From NCBI GenBank assembly GCA_900545275.1, contig UQYG01000011.1, forward strand, positions 50,926 to 114,925: a DNA stretch of 64,000 nucleotides. The letters run 5' to 3'. The first letter of the stretch is position 1. Each line of letters begins with the position of its first letter. Below are positions 51,367-59,926 of this stretch, piece by piece. The notes under the pieces were generated by a model, which was given only the letters and a program-made list of their open reading frames with translations, did not search any database and was not told the origin of the DNA. Made by a program: the position numbers and the translations under genes. The DNA comes from an uncultured Sutterella sp. Its GTDB lineage: Bacteria > Pseudomonadota > Gammaproteobacteria > Burkholderiales > Burkholderiaceae_F.

Positions 51367-51878
51367 AAGAACCCCACAAGCGTCCCTTCGCGCGCACGGA
51401 CCCGATCCGGCGCGAAGCGAAGAGAAAACCCTAAGTCTGAAAAATGGAAGGCGGCGCCCGCTTCTTCTCGCTCGGCAGGGCCGGGAGAGTTTTTCAAAAA
51501 GGCGAACGCCGTCGATACATGTTAACCCGTAGTCTACCCGAGTTTAAGCAAAGGATTGTATTGCGGGATTAGGAAATTGTCCGAACGAAAAAGAAACGCA
51601 GAAAACTACGCGGTATTACCTAGCTTTTCCGCGGATTCTCTTTCGACTTCTCCGAGAAATCCCGAACATCCCGGGCAGGACTTAGGAAGTCATTATGCAC
51701 TTTTGCTTATGGCGGTGCATCTCCCCGTCCGTCGTGCATTTTTATTTCCCGATCGGGAACCCTCCGGCAACCCCCGAAGAAACCCGAAAACGTGTCCGAG
51801 CACACGGACGCGCAGGCTGCGCACCCCTACTCTTTGCGTATGGGCTCCCGGTGAGCCTCGACCAAAGGAGAAAGTCTT
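51367..51878. promoter_or_regulatory. 512-bp upstream region of the exported flavoprotein gene
   Basis: No gene is recognised. The middle part (51510-51760) is AT-rich. A palindrome TTCCCGATCGGGAA lies at 51746-51759. ATGCAC (51693-51698) can pair with GTGCAT (51715-51720). The ribosome site AAAGGAG lies just before the ATG at 51879. A long leader or several promoters are possible. Confidence 0.45.
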
Positions 51879-53453
51879 ATGAAAATCACCCGTCGTCAGT
51901 TGATCGGTTCGGCCGCCGCCGGTGCGGCCCTCTCGGGCGTCGTGCCCGCCGCGCTCGCCGCCGTCGTGGAAAAGAAGGTCGACCTCGTCATCATCGGCGG
52001 GGGCTTGGGCGGCCTTGCCGCCGCGAATGCGGCCGTGAACAAGGGCGCCAAGCCCCTCGTTCTTGAAAAACTCGCCTTCCTGGGCGGCGCCGGCCTCTTC
52101 CCGGAAGGCTCCCTCGGCGTGAACACGCGCTATCAGAAGGAACACGGCATCAAGACGACCGTGCAGCAGGTTTTGGACGCCGCGCTGCAGTTCCATCACT
52201 TCCGCGCCGATCCGTCCGTTCTTCGCGTGCTGATCGAAGAATCGCAGAAGACGATCGACGAGATCCAGGACATGGGCATTGAATTCCGCGGCATCCGCAC
52301 CATGTACGACAAGCACGAATCGCTCATGACGTGGCACCTCTTCAAGGGCGGCGCCGCCGAAGTCATCAAGCGCTTCGTCGACAACATCAAGGCCCGCGGC
52401 GGTGAAATCCTCACGAAGACGCGCGCTCAGAAGCTCATCACCGAAAACGGCGCCGTCGTCGGCGTCGAGGCCGTCAACGAAAAGGGTGACAAGATCATCG
52501 TGCGCGCCCGCAAGGTGATCATCGCCACGGGCGGCTTCGCCGCCAACAAGGAAATGCTCGCCCAGTACGTCTTCGACTCCTCCGCCCTCGGCATGGTCGA
52601 ACCGATTTGGCTGCGCGGCCCGGTGGTCGACGGCCGCACGGGCGACGGCATCAACATGGCCCGTCTCGTCGGCGCCCACGTGGCCGGCATGCACGCCGTG
52701 GCCGGCAACGCTCCGTACCTTCCGGACGTTCCCCCGATCAATCAGTTCTCGGGTCCGGACGAACTCAAGCAGGGCCGCTGCGCCCTCGCCCAGCCCTGGC
52801 TCTGGGTGGACCACACCGGCCGCCGCTTCTTCAACGAATCCCGCGGCTCCGTCTTCGTCGACGTCTACAACGCCATGACCACGGCGGGCGGCGTTTCCTA
52901 CACGATCTTCGACCAGGAAAAGATGGACCGCATGATCCAGAAGGGTGCGGTACTTCCCTTCAACGCCATCGTCCTCGCCGACACCCCGCTCAAGGCGCTC
53001 CCGAAGACCTGGGAAATCGGTCAGCAGCGCGGCTGGGCCTTCAAGGCCGACACGATCGAAGAGCTTGCGCTCCAGATCGGTGTACCCCCGAAGAACCTGC
53101 GCGAAACGATGAAGAAGGTGAACTCCTACGCCGAAACGGGCGTCGACCCCGAATTCGGCCGCAAGAAGGAACACCTCGTGAAGTTCAACCTCGAAAAGGG
53201 CCCGTACTACGCCCTCAAGGCGATCCGCGCTTTCTTCCTCACCCTGGGCGGCGTCACCGTCACGCCCAACTTCGAAGCGAAGAACCCGCAGGGCGACGTG
53301 ATCCGCAACCTCTACGTCATCGGCCAGGACATCGGCGGTCTCTATGACTCGTCCTATGACCTCCGCTGCGAAGGTTCGGCCTCGTCCTTCGCCATGACTT
53401 CGGGCCGCGTGGCCGCGCTCCACGCCCTCAAGGCCATCGAAGCCGGCGAATAA
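51879..53453 (+). CDS. Tat-exported FAD-dependent reductase (fumarate reductase/flavocytochrome c-like)
   Basis: The 524-residue flavoprotein has a twin-arginine leader (TRRQLIGSAAAGAAL, cleavage near LAA) followed by a dinucleotide fold IIGGGLGGLAAANAA and a succinate dehydrogenase/fumarate reductase flavoprotein domain ending in YDSSYDLRCEGSASSFAMTSGR. The N-terminal haem domain of flavocytochrome c is missing, so electrons must come from a separate cytochrome, not encoded nearby. Related enzymes reduce fumarate, urocanate or other unsaturated acids in anaerobic respiration; the acceptor cannot be named. A Crp-type regulator follows. Confidence 0.88.
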   Translation: MKITRRQLIGSAAAGAALSGVVPAALAAVVEKKVDLVIIGGGLGGLAAANAAVNKGAKPLVLEKLAFLGGAGLFPEGSLGVNTRYQKEHGIKTTVQQVLDAALQFHHFRADPSVLRVLIEESQKTIDEIQDMGIEFRGIRTMYDKHESLMTWHLFKGGAAEVIKRFVDNIKARGGEILTKTRAQKLITENGAVVGVEAVNEKGDKIIVRARKVIIATGGFAANKEMLAQYVFDSSALGMVEPIWLRGPVVDGRTGDGINMARLVGAHVAGMHAVAGNAPYLPDVPPINQFSGPDELKQGRCALAQPWLWVDHTGRRFFNESRGSVFVDVYNAMTTAGGVSYTIFDQEKMDRMIQKGAVLPFNAIVLADTPLKALPKTWEIGQQRGWAFKADTIEELALQIGVPPKNLRETMKKVNSYAETGVDPEFGRKKEHLVKFNLEKGPYYALKAIRAFFLTLGGVTVTPNFEAKNPQGDVIRNLYVIGQDIGGLYDSSYDLRCEGSASSFAMTSGRVAALHALKAIEAGE

Positions 53454-53510
53454 TCGACGAGCCCGCCCCGGGGCCGGACACCACGCCCCCGGGGTCGCCC
53501 CGTCGATCGG

Positions 53511-53549
53511 CGGCCTTCCCGTTCTCCGGAGCGGCGAAGGCCGTTTTTT
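53511..53549 (+). terminator. Terminator after the flavoprotein gene
   Basis: CGGCCTTC (53511-53518) pairs with GAAGGCCG (53536-53543), followed by six T residues. A second GC-only hairpin (CCCCGGGG twice, 53466-53494) lies upstream without a T tract. Confidence 0.9.
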
Positions 53550-53643
53550 CGCCTTCCTTCGGACGGCGCCCTCCGTAGAATTTCGCATCGTAGCCGAACG
53601 GTCCACCCGATAGAATGACCGTCAGCTCTTTCCTCACTCCGCC

Positions 53644-54351
53644 ATGACGAACGTTCCGAAGCTCTCCATCTATTCCGACCGCGCCTGGCTGTACGAAGCC
53701 GCTCCCGAAGCGGTCGAACGCCTCTTTGCCGACGCGCCTTTGAAAACGATTTCCGCCCGGACCCGCATTCCCTTCGGTTCGACTCACGAGGTCGTCCTGG
53801 TCGAAAGAGGGCTTTTTGCGACCTACGCCGGTTTTCAAGGGGAATTTCGGCTTCTCACAGGGCTTTTCGGCCCGGGCTCGATTTTGGGCGGCATCAAGGC
53901 CCTGACGCACGCGGGGCGTCGAATGCCACTCTCTCTCAGAGCCCTCTCCGACACAACCGTGCGGGTGATCGACGCCGTTCGGTTTCGCGAAGCCCTGGAA
54001 GCCGACAAGACGCTTGAAAAGGACGTTCTTTCCTATTTCCTCGTGATGCACGAACGTCAAATCGACGGCCTCCTCGTCATGGAGTACCTGCCGCTTGCCG
54101 ACCGCCTCGCCATGCTGATCGAGACGCTCTACTTCGCCACGGGAGAGGAACCGTCGGAGACGCCCGTCGAGCTCCCGCTTTCCCTCAACGCAAGCGACCT
54201 TGCCGACATGCTGCGGGCCGAGCGCGCATCGGTGAGCCGCGTTCTTTCGCGCTGGGGCCGCGCCGGCATCTTCCGCCGTGAAGGCCGAGCGCTCTACTTC
54301 GCAAGCGCCCGTCTTCGCGAACAAAACGCAAGCGGAGTCGCATTCCCGTGA
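53644..54351 (+). CDS. Crp/Fnr-family transcription regulator
   Basis: The 235-residue protein has a cyclic-nucleotide-binding-like beta barrel (about 20-120), a long dimer helix and a winged helix near the C-terminus (ASDLADMLRAERASVSRVLSRW). The cysteines needed for an FNR iron-sulfur cluster are absent, so it is not a direct oxygen sensor. Its stop overlaps the start of the MFS gene (GTGA), so the two form an operon. A -10-like TAGAAT lies at 53612. It may control the flavoprotein upstream or the transporter. Confidence 0.88.
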   Translation: MTNVPKLSIYSDRAWLYEAAPEAVERLFADAPLKTISARTRIPFGSTHEVVLVERGLFATYAGFQGEFRLLTGLFGPGSILGGIKALTHAGRRMPLSLRALSDTTVRVIDAVRFREALEADKTLEKDVLSYFLVMHERQIDGLLVMEYLPLADRLAMLIETLYFATGEEPSETPVELPLSLNASDLADMLRAERASVSRVLSRWGRAGIFRREGRALYFASARLREQNASGVAFP

Positions 54352-55472
54352 GCCGGATTCTCCTTCTCGTCCTCTCGACGGCGCTCGTCATGCGCGCGCC
54401 GATCAACGCGCTCGGCCCCGTCGCCGAAGACGTGATCGAAACGCTCGGCTTCGGCTACGCGGCCTACGGCTTCGTCGCGGCGCTCCCGATCTTTCTATTC
54501 GGTCTCATGAGCCCCTTCGTAAGTCGTCTGCTGCGGCGCTTCTCGGGCGAGCGCCTCTTCCTCGCGGGGCTTCTCCTTCTCATCTTCGGGTGTTGGGGCC
54601 GCGGCGCGCACGACTCCCTTCTGTTTATCGCAGGGACGCTCGTCATGGGCTTCGGGATCACGCAGTTGAACGTCCTCATGCCCGCCGTCATCAAGACGGG
54701 ATTTAAGGAGAAGTGGCCCGTCATGATGAGCGCCTATGCGGCCTTGATCGGCTTGAGCGGCACGGCGGGCGTGGCGCTCTCGACGCAGCTTTTCGCCGTG
54801 ACCGCCGACTTTTCCGCGTCTCTTCGCGTCTGGGCCCCGGCCGCCCTGCCGGCGCTTTTTCTGCTTCTCTCGCTCAGGAAGGGATTTGTTCCGAAGGAAA
54901 CGGCCGCTCCCGAAACGTCGGGCCGAATCGCCTCTGCCCGGCTCCTTTTCGCGCTCGTCGCCATTACGGGGCTCCAGGCGGCCATCAATTCGACCATCAG
55001 CCTGTGGCTTCCCTCCGCGTTGGCGGCCGACGGCTTCACGTCCGCGCAGGCCGGAGCCTTCGTCACGACGCTCCTCATCGCCTCGATCGCGGGAAGCTTC
55101 GCGCAGCCCGCGCTCTCGCGGCTTTGTCCGGACTTCACGGTCCGCGTCGCGCTTTCGGTTGCCGCCTTTGTTCTTCCCGTTCATTTTCTCGACAGTCTGC
55201 CGCTCGTCTTCACGGCGCTCGCCGCGGGCTTTGCGCAGGGGATCTTCGTTGCGGAATCCTTCGCGATGCCCGCCAGGAAAACCGACGGTTTCGAGCCTCT
55301 CGTGGCGCTGACGGGACGCGTGCAGTGCGGAGGCTACGTCCTCGCGGGCGTCGGCCCCTTTCTGACGGGCGGCGTCGTGGAGATCCTCTCGGTCTCGGCC
55401 GTTCCGACGCTTCTGACGGTTTTCGCCCTCCTCTGGGGGCTCTTTGCGGTGCTCGCCGAACGCGCAGAGTGA
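54348..55472 (+). CDS. MFS transporter (CynX-like)
   Basis: The 374-residue membrane protein starts at a GTG overlapping the regulator stop. It has about twelve helices and resembles CynX/YeaN-type carriers: LVMRAPINALGPVAEDV in helix 1, and LVMGFGITQLNVLMPAVIK in helix 4 and its loop. Substrate unknown. Coupling to the Crp-type gene suggests that the regulator senses the transported compound or the physiological state in which it is used. Confidence 0.86.
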   Translation: MSRILLLVLSTALVMRAPINALGPVAEDVIETLGFGYAAYGFVAALPIFLFGLMSPFVSRLLRRFSGERLFLAGLLLLIFGCWGRGAHDSLLFIAGTLVMGFGITQLNVLMPAVIKTGFKEKWPVMMSAYAALIGLSGTAGVALSTQLFAVTADFSASLRVWAPAALPALFLLLSLRKGFVPKETAAPETSGRIASARLLFALVAITGLQAAINSTISLWLPSALAADGFTSAQAGAFVTTLLIASIAGSFAQPALSRLCPDFTVRVALSVAAFVLPVHFLDSLPLVFTALAAGFAQGIFVAESFAMPARKTDGFEPLVALTGRVQCGGYVLAGVGPFLTGGVVEILSVSAVPTLLTVFALLWGLFAVLAERAE

Positions 55473-55584
55473 CCCCTACGCGAAAACCCGCAGAAAACGG
55501 CGGGGCGAGGTCTTTCTCCGTGCTATAGTTCCACTCCCGCCGCAGGATCCGCGGCTTTGTCCATACGGAAATTTCCATTCAGCC

Positions 55585-56418
55585 ATGACCGTACGCATGC
55601 CCGAACCCCAAGGTACGCTTCTCGGTAAAGAGACGACCTACGAAAACCAATACGATCCGTCTCTGCTCACGCCGATCCCGCGCAGTCTCGGCCGCGACGC
55701 AATCGGCCGTCACGACTTCCGCGGGGTCGACGTCTGGCGTCTCTACGAAATCACCTGGCTCGACCTTCAAGGCCGTCCGCACTACGCCGCGGGGGAGCTC
55801 CTCGTTCCGGCGAACTCGCCCAACATCGTGGAGTCGAAGTCGCTCAAGCTCTACGTCGGAAGCTTCACGCAGACGCGCGTCGGGGACCTTGCGACCCTCT
55901 CGAAAACGATGGAGCGCGATCTCGCGGCGATTCTCGGCGCCCCCGTCAAGACGCGCTTTGCCGAACTCGCCGACTGGACCTGCCCCGTGGAGAAGACCCC
56001 GGGCGTGCTCCTTGAGCGCGAAACCGCACCCGAAGGGGAGCTCGCGTTCGAGCCCGAACCCGCTCTTCTCTCGCTTTCGGAGGAAGAGAATGCCGTCGAG
56101 GAGACGCTCTCGACCGATCAGCTCCGGTCGCTCTGTCCGGTGACGGGCCAGCCCGATCATGCGACGGTCGTGATCCGCTACCGCGGACGGGCGTGGAACC
56201 ATGAAGCCCTTTACCGCTACCTCCTCTCCTATCGTCTCCACCGCGGATTTCACGAACAGTGCTGCGAGCAGATCTTCCACGACCTCACGGAGAAGCTTGC
56301 CCCGGAATCGCTCGAAGTGCGGTGTCTTTTCACCCGGCGCGGCGGGATCGACATCAGTCCCTACCGCTCGACCGATCGGGACGAACCCGAACGCATCTGG
56401 CGCGCCATGCGGCAATAA
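55585..56418 (+). CDS. queF: NADPH-dependent 7-cyano-7-deazaguanine reductase
   Basis: Reduces preQ0 to preQ1 in queuosine synthesis. The 277-residue product is of the long two-domain type. It shows the ESKSLKLY motif (83-90), the catalytic cysteine C184 in SLCPVTGQPDHA, with D191 seven residues later, and a FHEQCCE segment. A -10-like TATAGT lies near 55524. No preQ1 riboswitch is visible in the 112-bp upstream region. The start at 55585 gives the conserved N-terminus. Confidence 0.95.
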   Translation: MTVRMPEPQGTLLGKETTYENQYDPSLLTPIPRSLGRDAIGRHDFRGVDVWRLYEITWLDLQGRPHYAAGELLVPANSPNIVESKSLKLYVGSFTQTRVGDLATLSKTMERDLAAILGAPVKTRFAELADWTCPVEKTPGVLLERETAPEGELAFEPEPALLSLSEEENAVEETLSTDQLRSLCPVTGQPDHATVVIRYRGRAWNHEALYRYLLSYRLHRGFHEQCCEQIFHDLTEKLAPESLEVRCLFTRRGGIDISPYRSTDRDEPERIWRAMRQ

Positions 56419-56484
56419 GCGAAGCGGGAGGGCGAACGGTCGTATAATGGTATTTTCGACTGATTTTCCTCCCGGACCCTACGC

Positions 56485-56820
56485 ATGCTCAAAGAAGCTC
56501 CACCGCGTCCCGGCGAAGTGCTCGCCCGGACCATCTCGGGACACCGACTCACGCACGTGGCTCACTGCCTCGGCGTGAACGTTTCGACCCTGCAGCGCGT
56601 GATCCGCGGAGATTTCCGCGTGACGCCCGTCATGGCCTACCGTCTCTCCGTCGCACTCGAGACGCCGATGGAATACTGGCTGCGCCTTCAGTCCGAACGC
56701 GACGTCTGGGACGTCCAGCACGACAAAAACCGTCCGACGGACGTGAAGTCGATCTACGAACCCGAAGCTTCGGACATTCCCGAGCAGGAAACGCTCCCCT
56801 TCGACTGGGGCGAAGAATAA
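56485..56820 (+). CDS. Orphan HigA-family antitoxin/XRE regulator
   Basis: The 111-residue protein matches HigA/VapI-type antidotes: PPRPGEVLARTI, an XRE HTH with VAHCLGVNVSTLQRVIRGDF, and YRLSVALETPMEYWLRLQ. HigB toxin would normally lie directly upstream, but queF is there instead. An acidic tail follows after residue 80. A perfect TATAAT lies at 56443-56448, suggesting transcription from the queF/higA gap. It may be a solitary regulator. Confidence 0.87.
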   Translation: MLKEAPPRPGEVLARTISGHRLTHVAHCLGVNVSTLQRVIRGDFRVTPVMAYRLSVALETPMEYWLRLQSERDVWDVQHDKNRPTDVKSIYEPEASDIPEQETLPFDWGEE

Positions 56821-56849
56821 CGGCGACGAAAAGCCGACCGCCCTCCAAC

Positions 56850-56877
56850 ATCCCGCCCCTCGAGGCGGGATTTCTTT
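56850..56877 (+). terminator. Terminator after the HigA gene
   Basis: ATCCCGCC (56850-56857) pairs with GGCGGGAT (56864-56871) around six bases, followed by a T tract with one C. Confidence 0.92.
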
Positions 56878-57152
56878 TGCCCGCCGCACCCTCCCATCCT
56901 CTCCGCTCCGCCGCGGCGAAGCGCCTTCACCCTCGGGGCCCCTTCCCAGGCTCATTCGCTGCGCAAAGCATAGATAACGTTTCCCATTTCGTTCCCGATG
57001 CGGAAGTTTAGGGGTTTTATCTTGGGTGATAACCCTGTTACAGATTGTAAGAAAAACTACCGAATGTTCTTTTGCTTTGGCAAAATCCGTTTCTCTTTCA
57101 ACCGATGCGCCCTCCGATAAAGAACAAGGCGGGGCGCTTTATGAGGATAAGT
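56878..57152. promoter_or_regulatory. Upstream region of dba-dsbI
   Basis: No gene is recognised. Two small dyads lie next to each other: GGGT, GATA, ACCC at 57024-57035 and TTACA, GAT, TGTAA at 57038-57050. They are candidate regulator sites about 100-130 bp before dba. AGGA lies just before the dba start. Confidence 0.4.
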
Positions 57153-57320
57153 ATGGAGTTCGTAGAACTGCTTTTGCTCTGCGTCGCCGTTCTGCTTCTC
57201 ATCTTCAAGCCCGAGCAGGAAAAACTTGCCTGGTGGCTGACGGTGGGCGGCTGGTTCGTCGTTGTGTTCATGTACGTCGGCCACGTGTCGACGGCCATTC
57301 TCGGTTCGCTCAATCTCTAA
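57153..57320 (+). CDS. dba: Dba-like small membrane protein, partner of DsbI
   Basis: A 55-residue hydrophobic protein (MEFVELLLLCVAVLLLIF, then a short polar stretch and WWLTVGGWFVVVFMYVGHV) with two membrane segments. The ATG at 57153 has GAGGA just upstream; a longer reading from 57072 is less likely. In Campylobacter, dba encodes a protein of similar size directly upstream of dsbI and the two are cotranscribed. Here dsbI starts 12 bp after the stop behind a GGAGG site. Identification rests on size, hydrophobicity and position. Confidence 0.7.
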   Translation: MEFVELLLLCVAVLLLIFKPEQEKLAWWLTVGGWFVVVFMYVGHVSTAILGSLNL

Positions 57321-57332
57321 GGAGGCTTTTCG

Positions 57333-58865
57333 ATGACTGACTACTCGCAGCCCGTCAACGAGGGCGACATCAAGAAGGCGAAAACCTTTTACGACATCAT
57401 CTGCTGGGGCGGTCTTCTGATCGTTCTGCTCCCCGTGGGCATCGCCAATCTCATTCTCGGCTACCTGCTCGGCGACTCCCCCTGCACGCTCTGCTGGGGC
57501 CAGCGTCAGCAGATGGCCTATATCGGCGTCGTGGCTCTCTTCATGGTCCGCTACGGTTTCAAGCCCAAGTACCTCGCCACGATGCTCGTCATGGCGGCCG
57601 TGGGCCTCTACTCGTCCTTCCGTCACCTCGGCAATCACGCCGCCCGCGACGTCGGCCAGGGCTTCGGCCTCGACATCTTCGGCATCCACACCCAGATGTG
57701 GGCGGAAATCGTTTTCTGGTGCGTCGTGATGCTCTTCGGTCTCGCCACCTTCCTCGCTCCGCGCTTTGACGCGCTGATCGCGGAAATGCGCGGCCGTCCG
57801 TGGCGTCCGCTCACGACTTTCTACAAGATCGCCTTCGGCATCGTCGCCTTCATCATCGCCTCGAACTCCTTCCAGGCCGCCTGGTCGACGGGTCTTCCCC
57901 CGAACTGGGGTCAGGGCGATCCCTGGCGCTTCTCCTGGGACCGCAAGTACATCACGTACTCGGCCGACTCCTGGGAAGGCATGTGGGCCGGCATCAACTT
58001 CCTCGGCCGCCGCGACGTGAAGGATCCCGACCTCGCCTACAAGCCCAACGCCAAGAAGCTGGGCATCACGTGGAACCACAACGCCGCCGAAGCCCCGATC
58101 GCTCTGAACGGCACGCTCTCCGTCTCGAACACCCGCGAGATCAAGGGGATCGACGCCAAGCTCAACACGCTGCAGAAGATCCGCGGCGAGTACGTCGTGA
58201 CCTCGAAGTATGACTTCTGGTTCCTCAACGACGACCTCACCCCGTCGATCCACGCCGCCATGGACCCCTGGTTCTCCGCGAACGTTCTCGACCTCGTCGG
58301 CGTGACGCCGATGGGTGAAGACGCCTACGTCCTCATGGGCATGAACAAGTCGATTCTGCGCATCCGCAAGAATCCCGAAGCCGACGACGTTCAGGGCTGG
58401 GCCAACTTCACGGCCGGCCGCGACCAGGTCGAAGCCGTGGGCGGCAAGGGCCGCGCCCGCATCGACACGACCCGCGCCAAGATGTTCTACATCCACTCGA
58501 GCGCGACGGACGGCAAGTACGTCTTCACGGCCACCGTTCCCGACAACAAGGACAAGAAGACCTTCGTGATCTCGAAGGCCCTCATGGCCGACTGGACGCT
58601 TTCGGGCGAATTCAAGCCCGCCGCCGCCCTCAAGGAAGGCCGCACGCTCGGCGAACTCTACGTCACGGGCATGGTTTACGAAGACGGCAAGCTCTACGCC
58701 GTGTCGAAGAACTTCAACGTCCTCGTCGTGATCGACCTCGCGACGGAAGCCGTGACCGAAGCCTGGGGCCTGCCCGCCGAATTCACGGACATCCGCGGTC
58801 TCGTGAAGACGGGCGACACCTTCGAAGTGCTCGACGGCAACCGCATCGTGACGCTCACGAAGTAA
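57333..58865 (+). CDS. dsbI: DsbI: DsbB-like disulfide oxidase fused to a periplasmic beta-propeller-like domain
   Basis: The 510-residue protein starts with a DsbB-like membrane unit (about 1-185, four to five helices) with C51-T-L-C54 in the first periplasmic loop, followed by the conserved QRQQMAYIG. The second periplasmic cysteine pair of E. coli DsbB is absent, and the large C-terminal part (about 200-510) has no cysteine at all. That part has repeated beta strands consistent with the propeller of Campylobacter DsbI. It should reoxidise a DsbA/DsbL-like thiol oxidase and pass electrons to quinone. assT is a plausible substrate, and no dsbA/dsbL lies in the window. Confidence 0.9.
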   Translation: MTDYSQPVNEGDIKKAKTFYDIICWGGLLIVLLPVGIANLILGYLLGDSPCTLCWGQRQQMAYIGVVALFMVRYGFKPKYLATMLVMAAVGLYSSFRHLGNHAARDVGQGFGLDIFGIHTQMWAEIVFWCVVMLFGLATFLAPRFDALIAEMRGRPWRPLTTFYKIAFGIVAFIIASNSFQAAWSTGLPPNWGQGDPWRFSWDRKYITYSADSWEGMWAGINFLGRRDVKDPDLAYKPNAKKLGITWNHNAAEAPIALNGTLSVSNTREIKGIDAKLNTLQKIRGEYVVTSKYDFWFLNDDLTPSIHAAMDPWFSANVLDLVGVTPMGEDAYVLMGMNKSILRIRKNPEADDVQGWANFTAGRDQVEAVGGKGRARIDTTRAKMFYIHSSATDGKYVFTATVPDNKDKKTFVISKALMADWTLSGEFKPAAALKEGRTLGELYVTGMVYEDGKLYAVSKNFNVLVVIDLATEAVTEAWGLPAEFTDIRGLVKTGDTFEVLDGNRIVTLTK

Positions 58866-58890
58866 TTCGAAGCGAGTCGACCGCATGAAT

Positions 58891-58922
58891 TCGGACCGTT
58901 CTCCCTCGGGAGAACGGTCCGA
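58891..58922 (+). terminator. Terminator after dsbI
   Basis: A perfect stem of about 14-15 bp (58891-58905 with 58908-58922) is followed by TTTGTTT. Confidence 0.9.
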
Positions 58923-59019
58923 TTTGTTTATGGATCTCCTCCCTCTCCCGATCGGCTTTGCGGGCGGCGCAAGCGTTGGAAAACGCCTTTGCAGGCATTT
59001 TTCGGGAGCCGGCCGCCGA

Positions 59020-59025
59020 TATAAT
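59020..59025 (+). promoter_or_regulatory. -10 box (TATAAT) of the vWA-like lipoprotein gene
   Basis: A perfect TATAAT lies 37 bases before the ATG at 59063. No good -35 is found 16-18 bases upstream, so an activator may be needed. Confidence 0.5.
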
Positions 59026-59062
59026 GAGCCGTCTCACCGTTTCATTGAGAGAGGAAATTTCC

Positions 59063-59848
59063 ATGTTCGCGCGTTGTGCGCCCGTCCTCCTTGCCCTTCT
59101 TCTCGCAGGTTGTCAGAACTTTCCCGAAGGAAGTGCACCCGTCGCGAAGTCGACGCCCGCAGCGCCTTCCTCCGCCCCGGAGAATTCTGCCGCGAAGAGA
59201 GAGCGTCCGCACTTTCCCTGCCTCGACGCCCCGCGCTTTGATCTGATGTTCGACATCGGGCCGTCGATCGCGGTGGGAGACGAAGAAAAACTGCATCTCG
59301 CCCGAAGAGCGGCGGAGCTTCTCCTCGAGGACCTCGCCGAATACGACCATCCCGTGGCGATCTTCACGGCGAGCCCCTACGCGGTGCCGGGCGGCGACGA
59401 AACCCCGCGCCCGGCGGCCCTTGCCCGCGTCATCGACAATCTCAAGGCCCTGCCGCGCAACAATCCGAAGCTCGAGCGCGCAATCTCGGCCTACGCCGCC
59501 ACCTACGGCTGCGCCCCGAAAACGCGCGGCGCCTTGGTCCTCTTCACGGACGGTGCGTGGCTCGACGACGGGAAGGTCATGCGGGCGGCCGAGCGCTTGA
59601 CGCGGCTCGCCCCGTCGGCGGGACTCTTCGTGGTGGGACTTCGTCCCAATGAGTCGGACAAGGCGAATCTTCTGCGCCTCGTCAAGCTCGTTTGCGAAGC
59701 CAGGGGCGAATCGGGCGGCGCCTACATCGAAGTCGACCGTCTCGAATACGACCCCGACGCATTCCTTCTTTTCTCCGACAAGCTTCACCGGTGGCTTGCC
59801 GACGACACGGAGTCCCCCGCCCCCGAAGAGGAAGAAACGGCGGTCTGA
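59063..59848 (+). CDS. Lipoprotein with a von Willebrand A-like domain
   Basis: The 261-residue product has a lipoprotein signal with lipobox LLAGC. A low-complexity Ala/Pro/Ser linker (about 25-50) leads into an alpha/beta domain resembling vWA: FDLMFDIGPSIAVGDEEK in place of a MIDAS DxSxS motif, LVLFTDGAWLDD, and GLFVVGL strands. The MIDAS serines are only partly kept, so metal binding is doubtful. GAGAGGAAA precedes the ATG; the upstream reading overlaps the promoter. Role unknown, probably binding in the envelope. Confidence 0.75.
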   Translation: MFARCAPVLLALLLAGCQNFPEGSAPVAKSTPAAPSSAPENSAAKRERPHFPCLDAPRFDLMFDIGPSIAVGDEEKLHLARRAAELLLEDLAEYDHPVAIFTASPYAVPGGDETPRPAALARVIDNLKALPRNNPKLERAISAYAATYGCAPKTRGALVLFTDGAWLDDGKVMRAAERLTRLAPSAGLFVVGLRPNESDKANLLRLVKLVCEARGESGGAYIEVDRLEYDPDAFLLFSDKLHRWLADDTESPAPEEEETAV

Positions 59849-59871
59849 GGCCTTCCAGCCCGCAAATATGA

Positions 59872-59900
59872 GAAGGGCCGGGAATTTTTCCCGGCCCTTC
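59872..59900. terminator. Shared terminator between the lipoprotein and thioredoxin genes
   Basis: Perfect 13-bp stem GAAGGGCCGGGAA (59872-59884) with TTCCCGGCCCTTC (59888-59900) between two convergent stops. Confidence 0.75.
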
Positions 59901-59926
59901 GGCGCATTTCGCGGATTGGTCGTCGG

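Noticed and set aside
53644..54351. The Crp-type regulator as the FNR protein acting on the 16910 box
   Set aside because: It lacks the N-terminal cysteines that bind the oxygen-sensing cluster, so identity with FNR is not supported.
55473..55584. A preQ1 riboswitch before queF
   Set aside because: The region does not show the short H-type pseudoknot with an A-rich tail ending at the ribosome site.
59063..59848. A canonical metal-binding vWA domain in the lipoprotein
   Set aside because: The DxSxS motif is not properly formed, so only a vWA-like fold is proposed.
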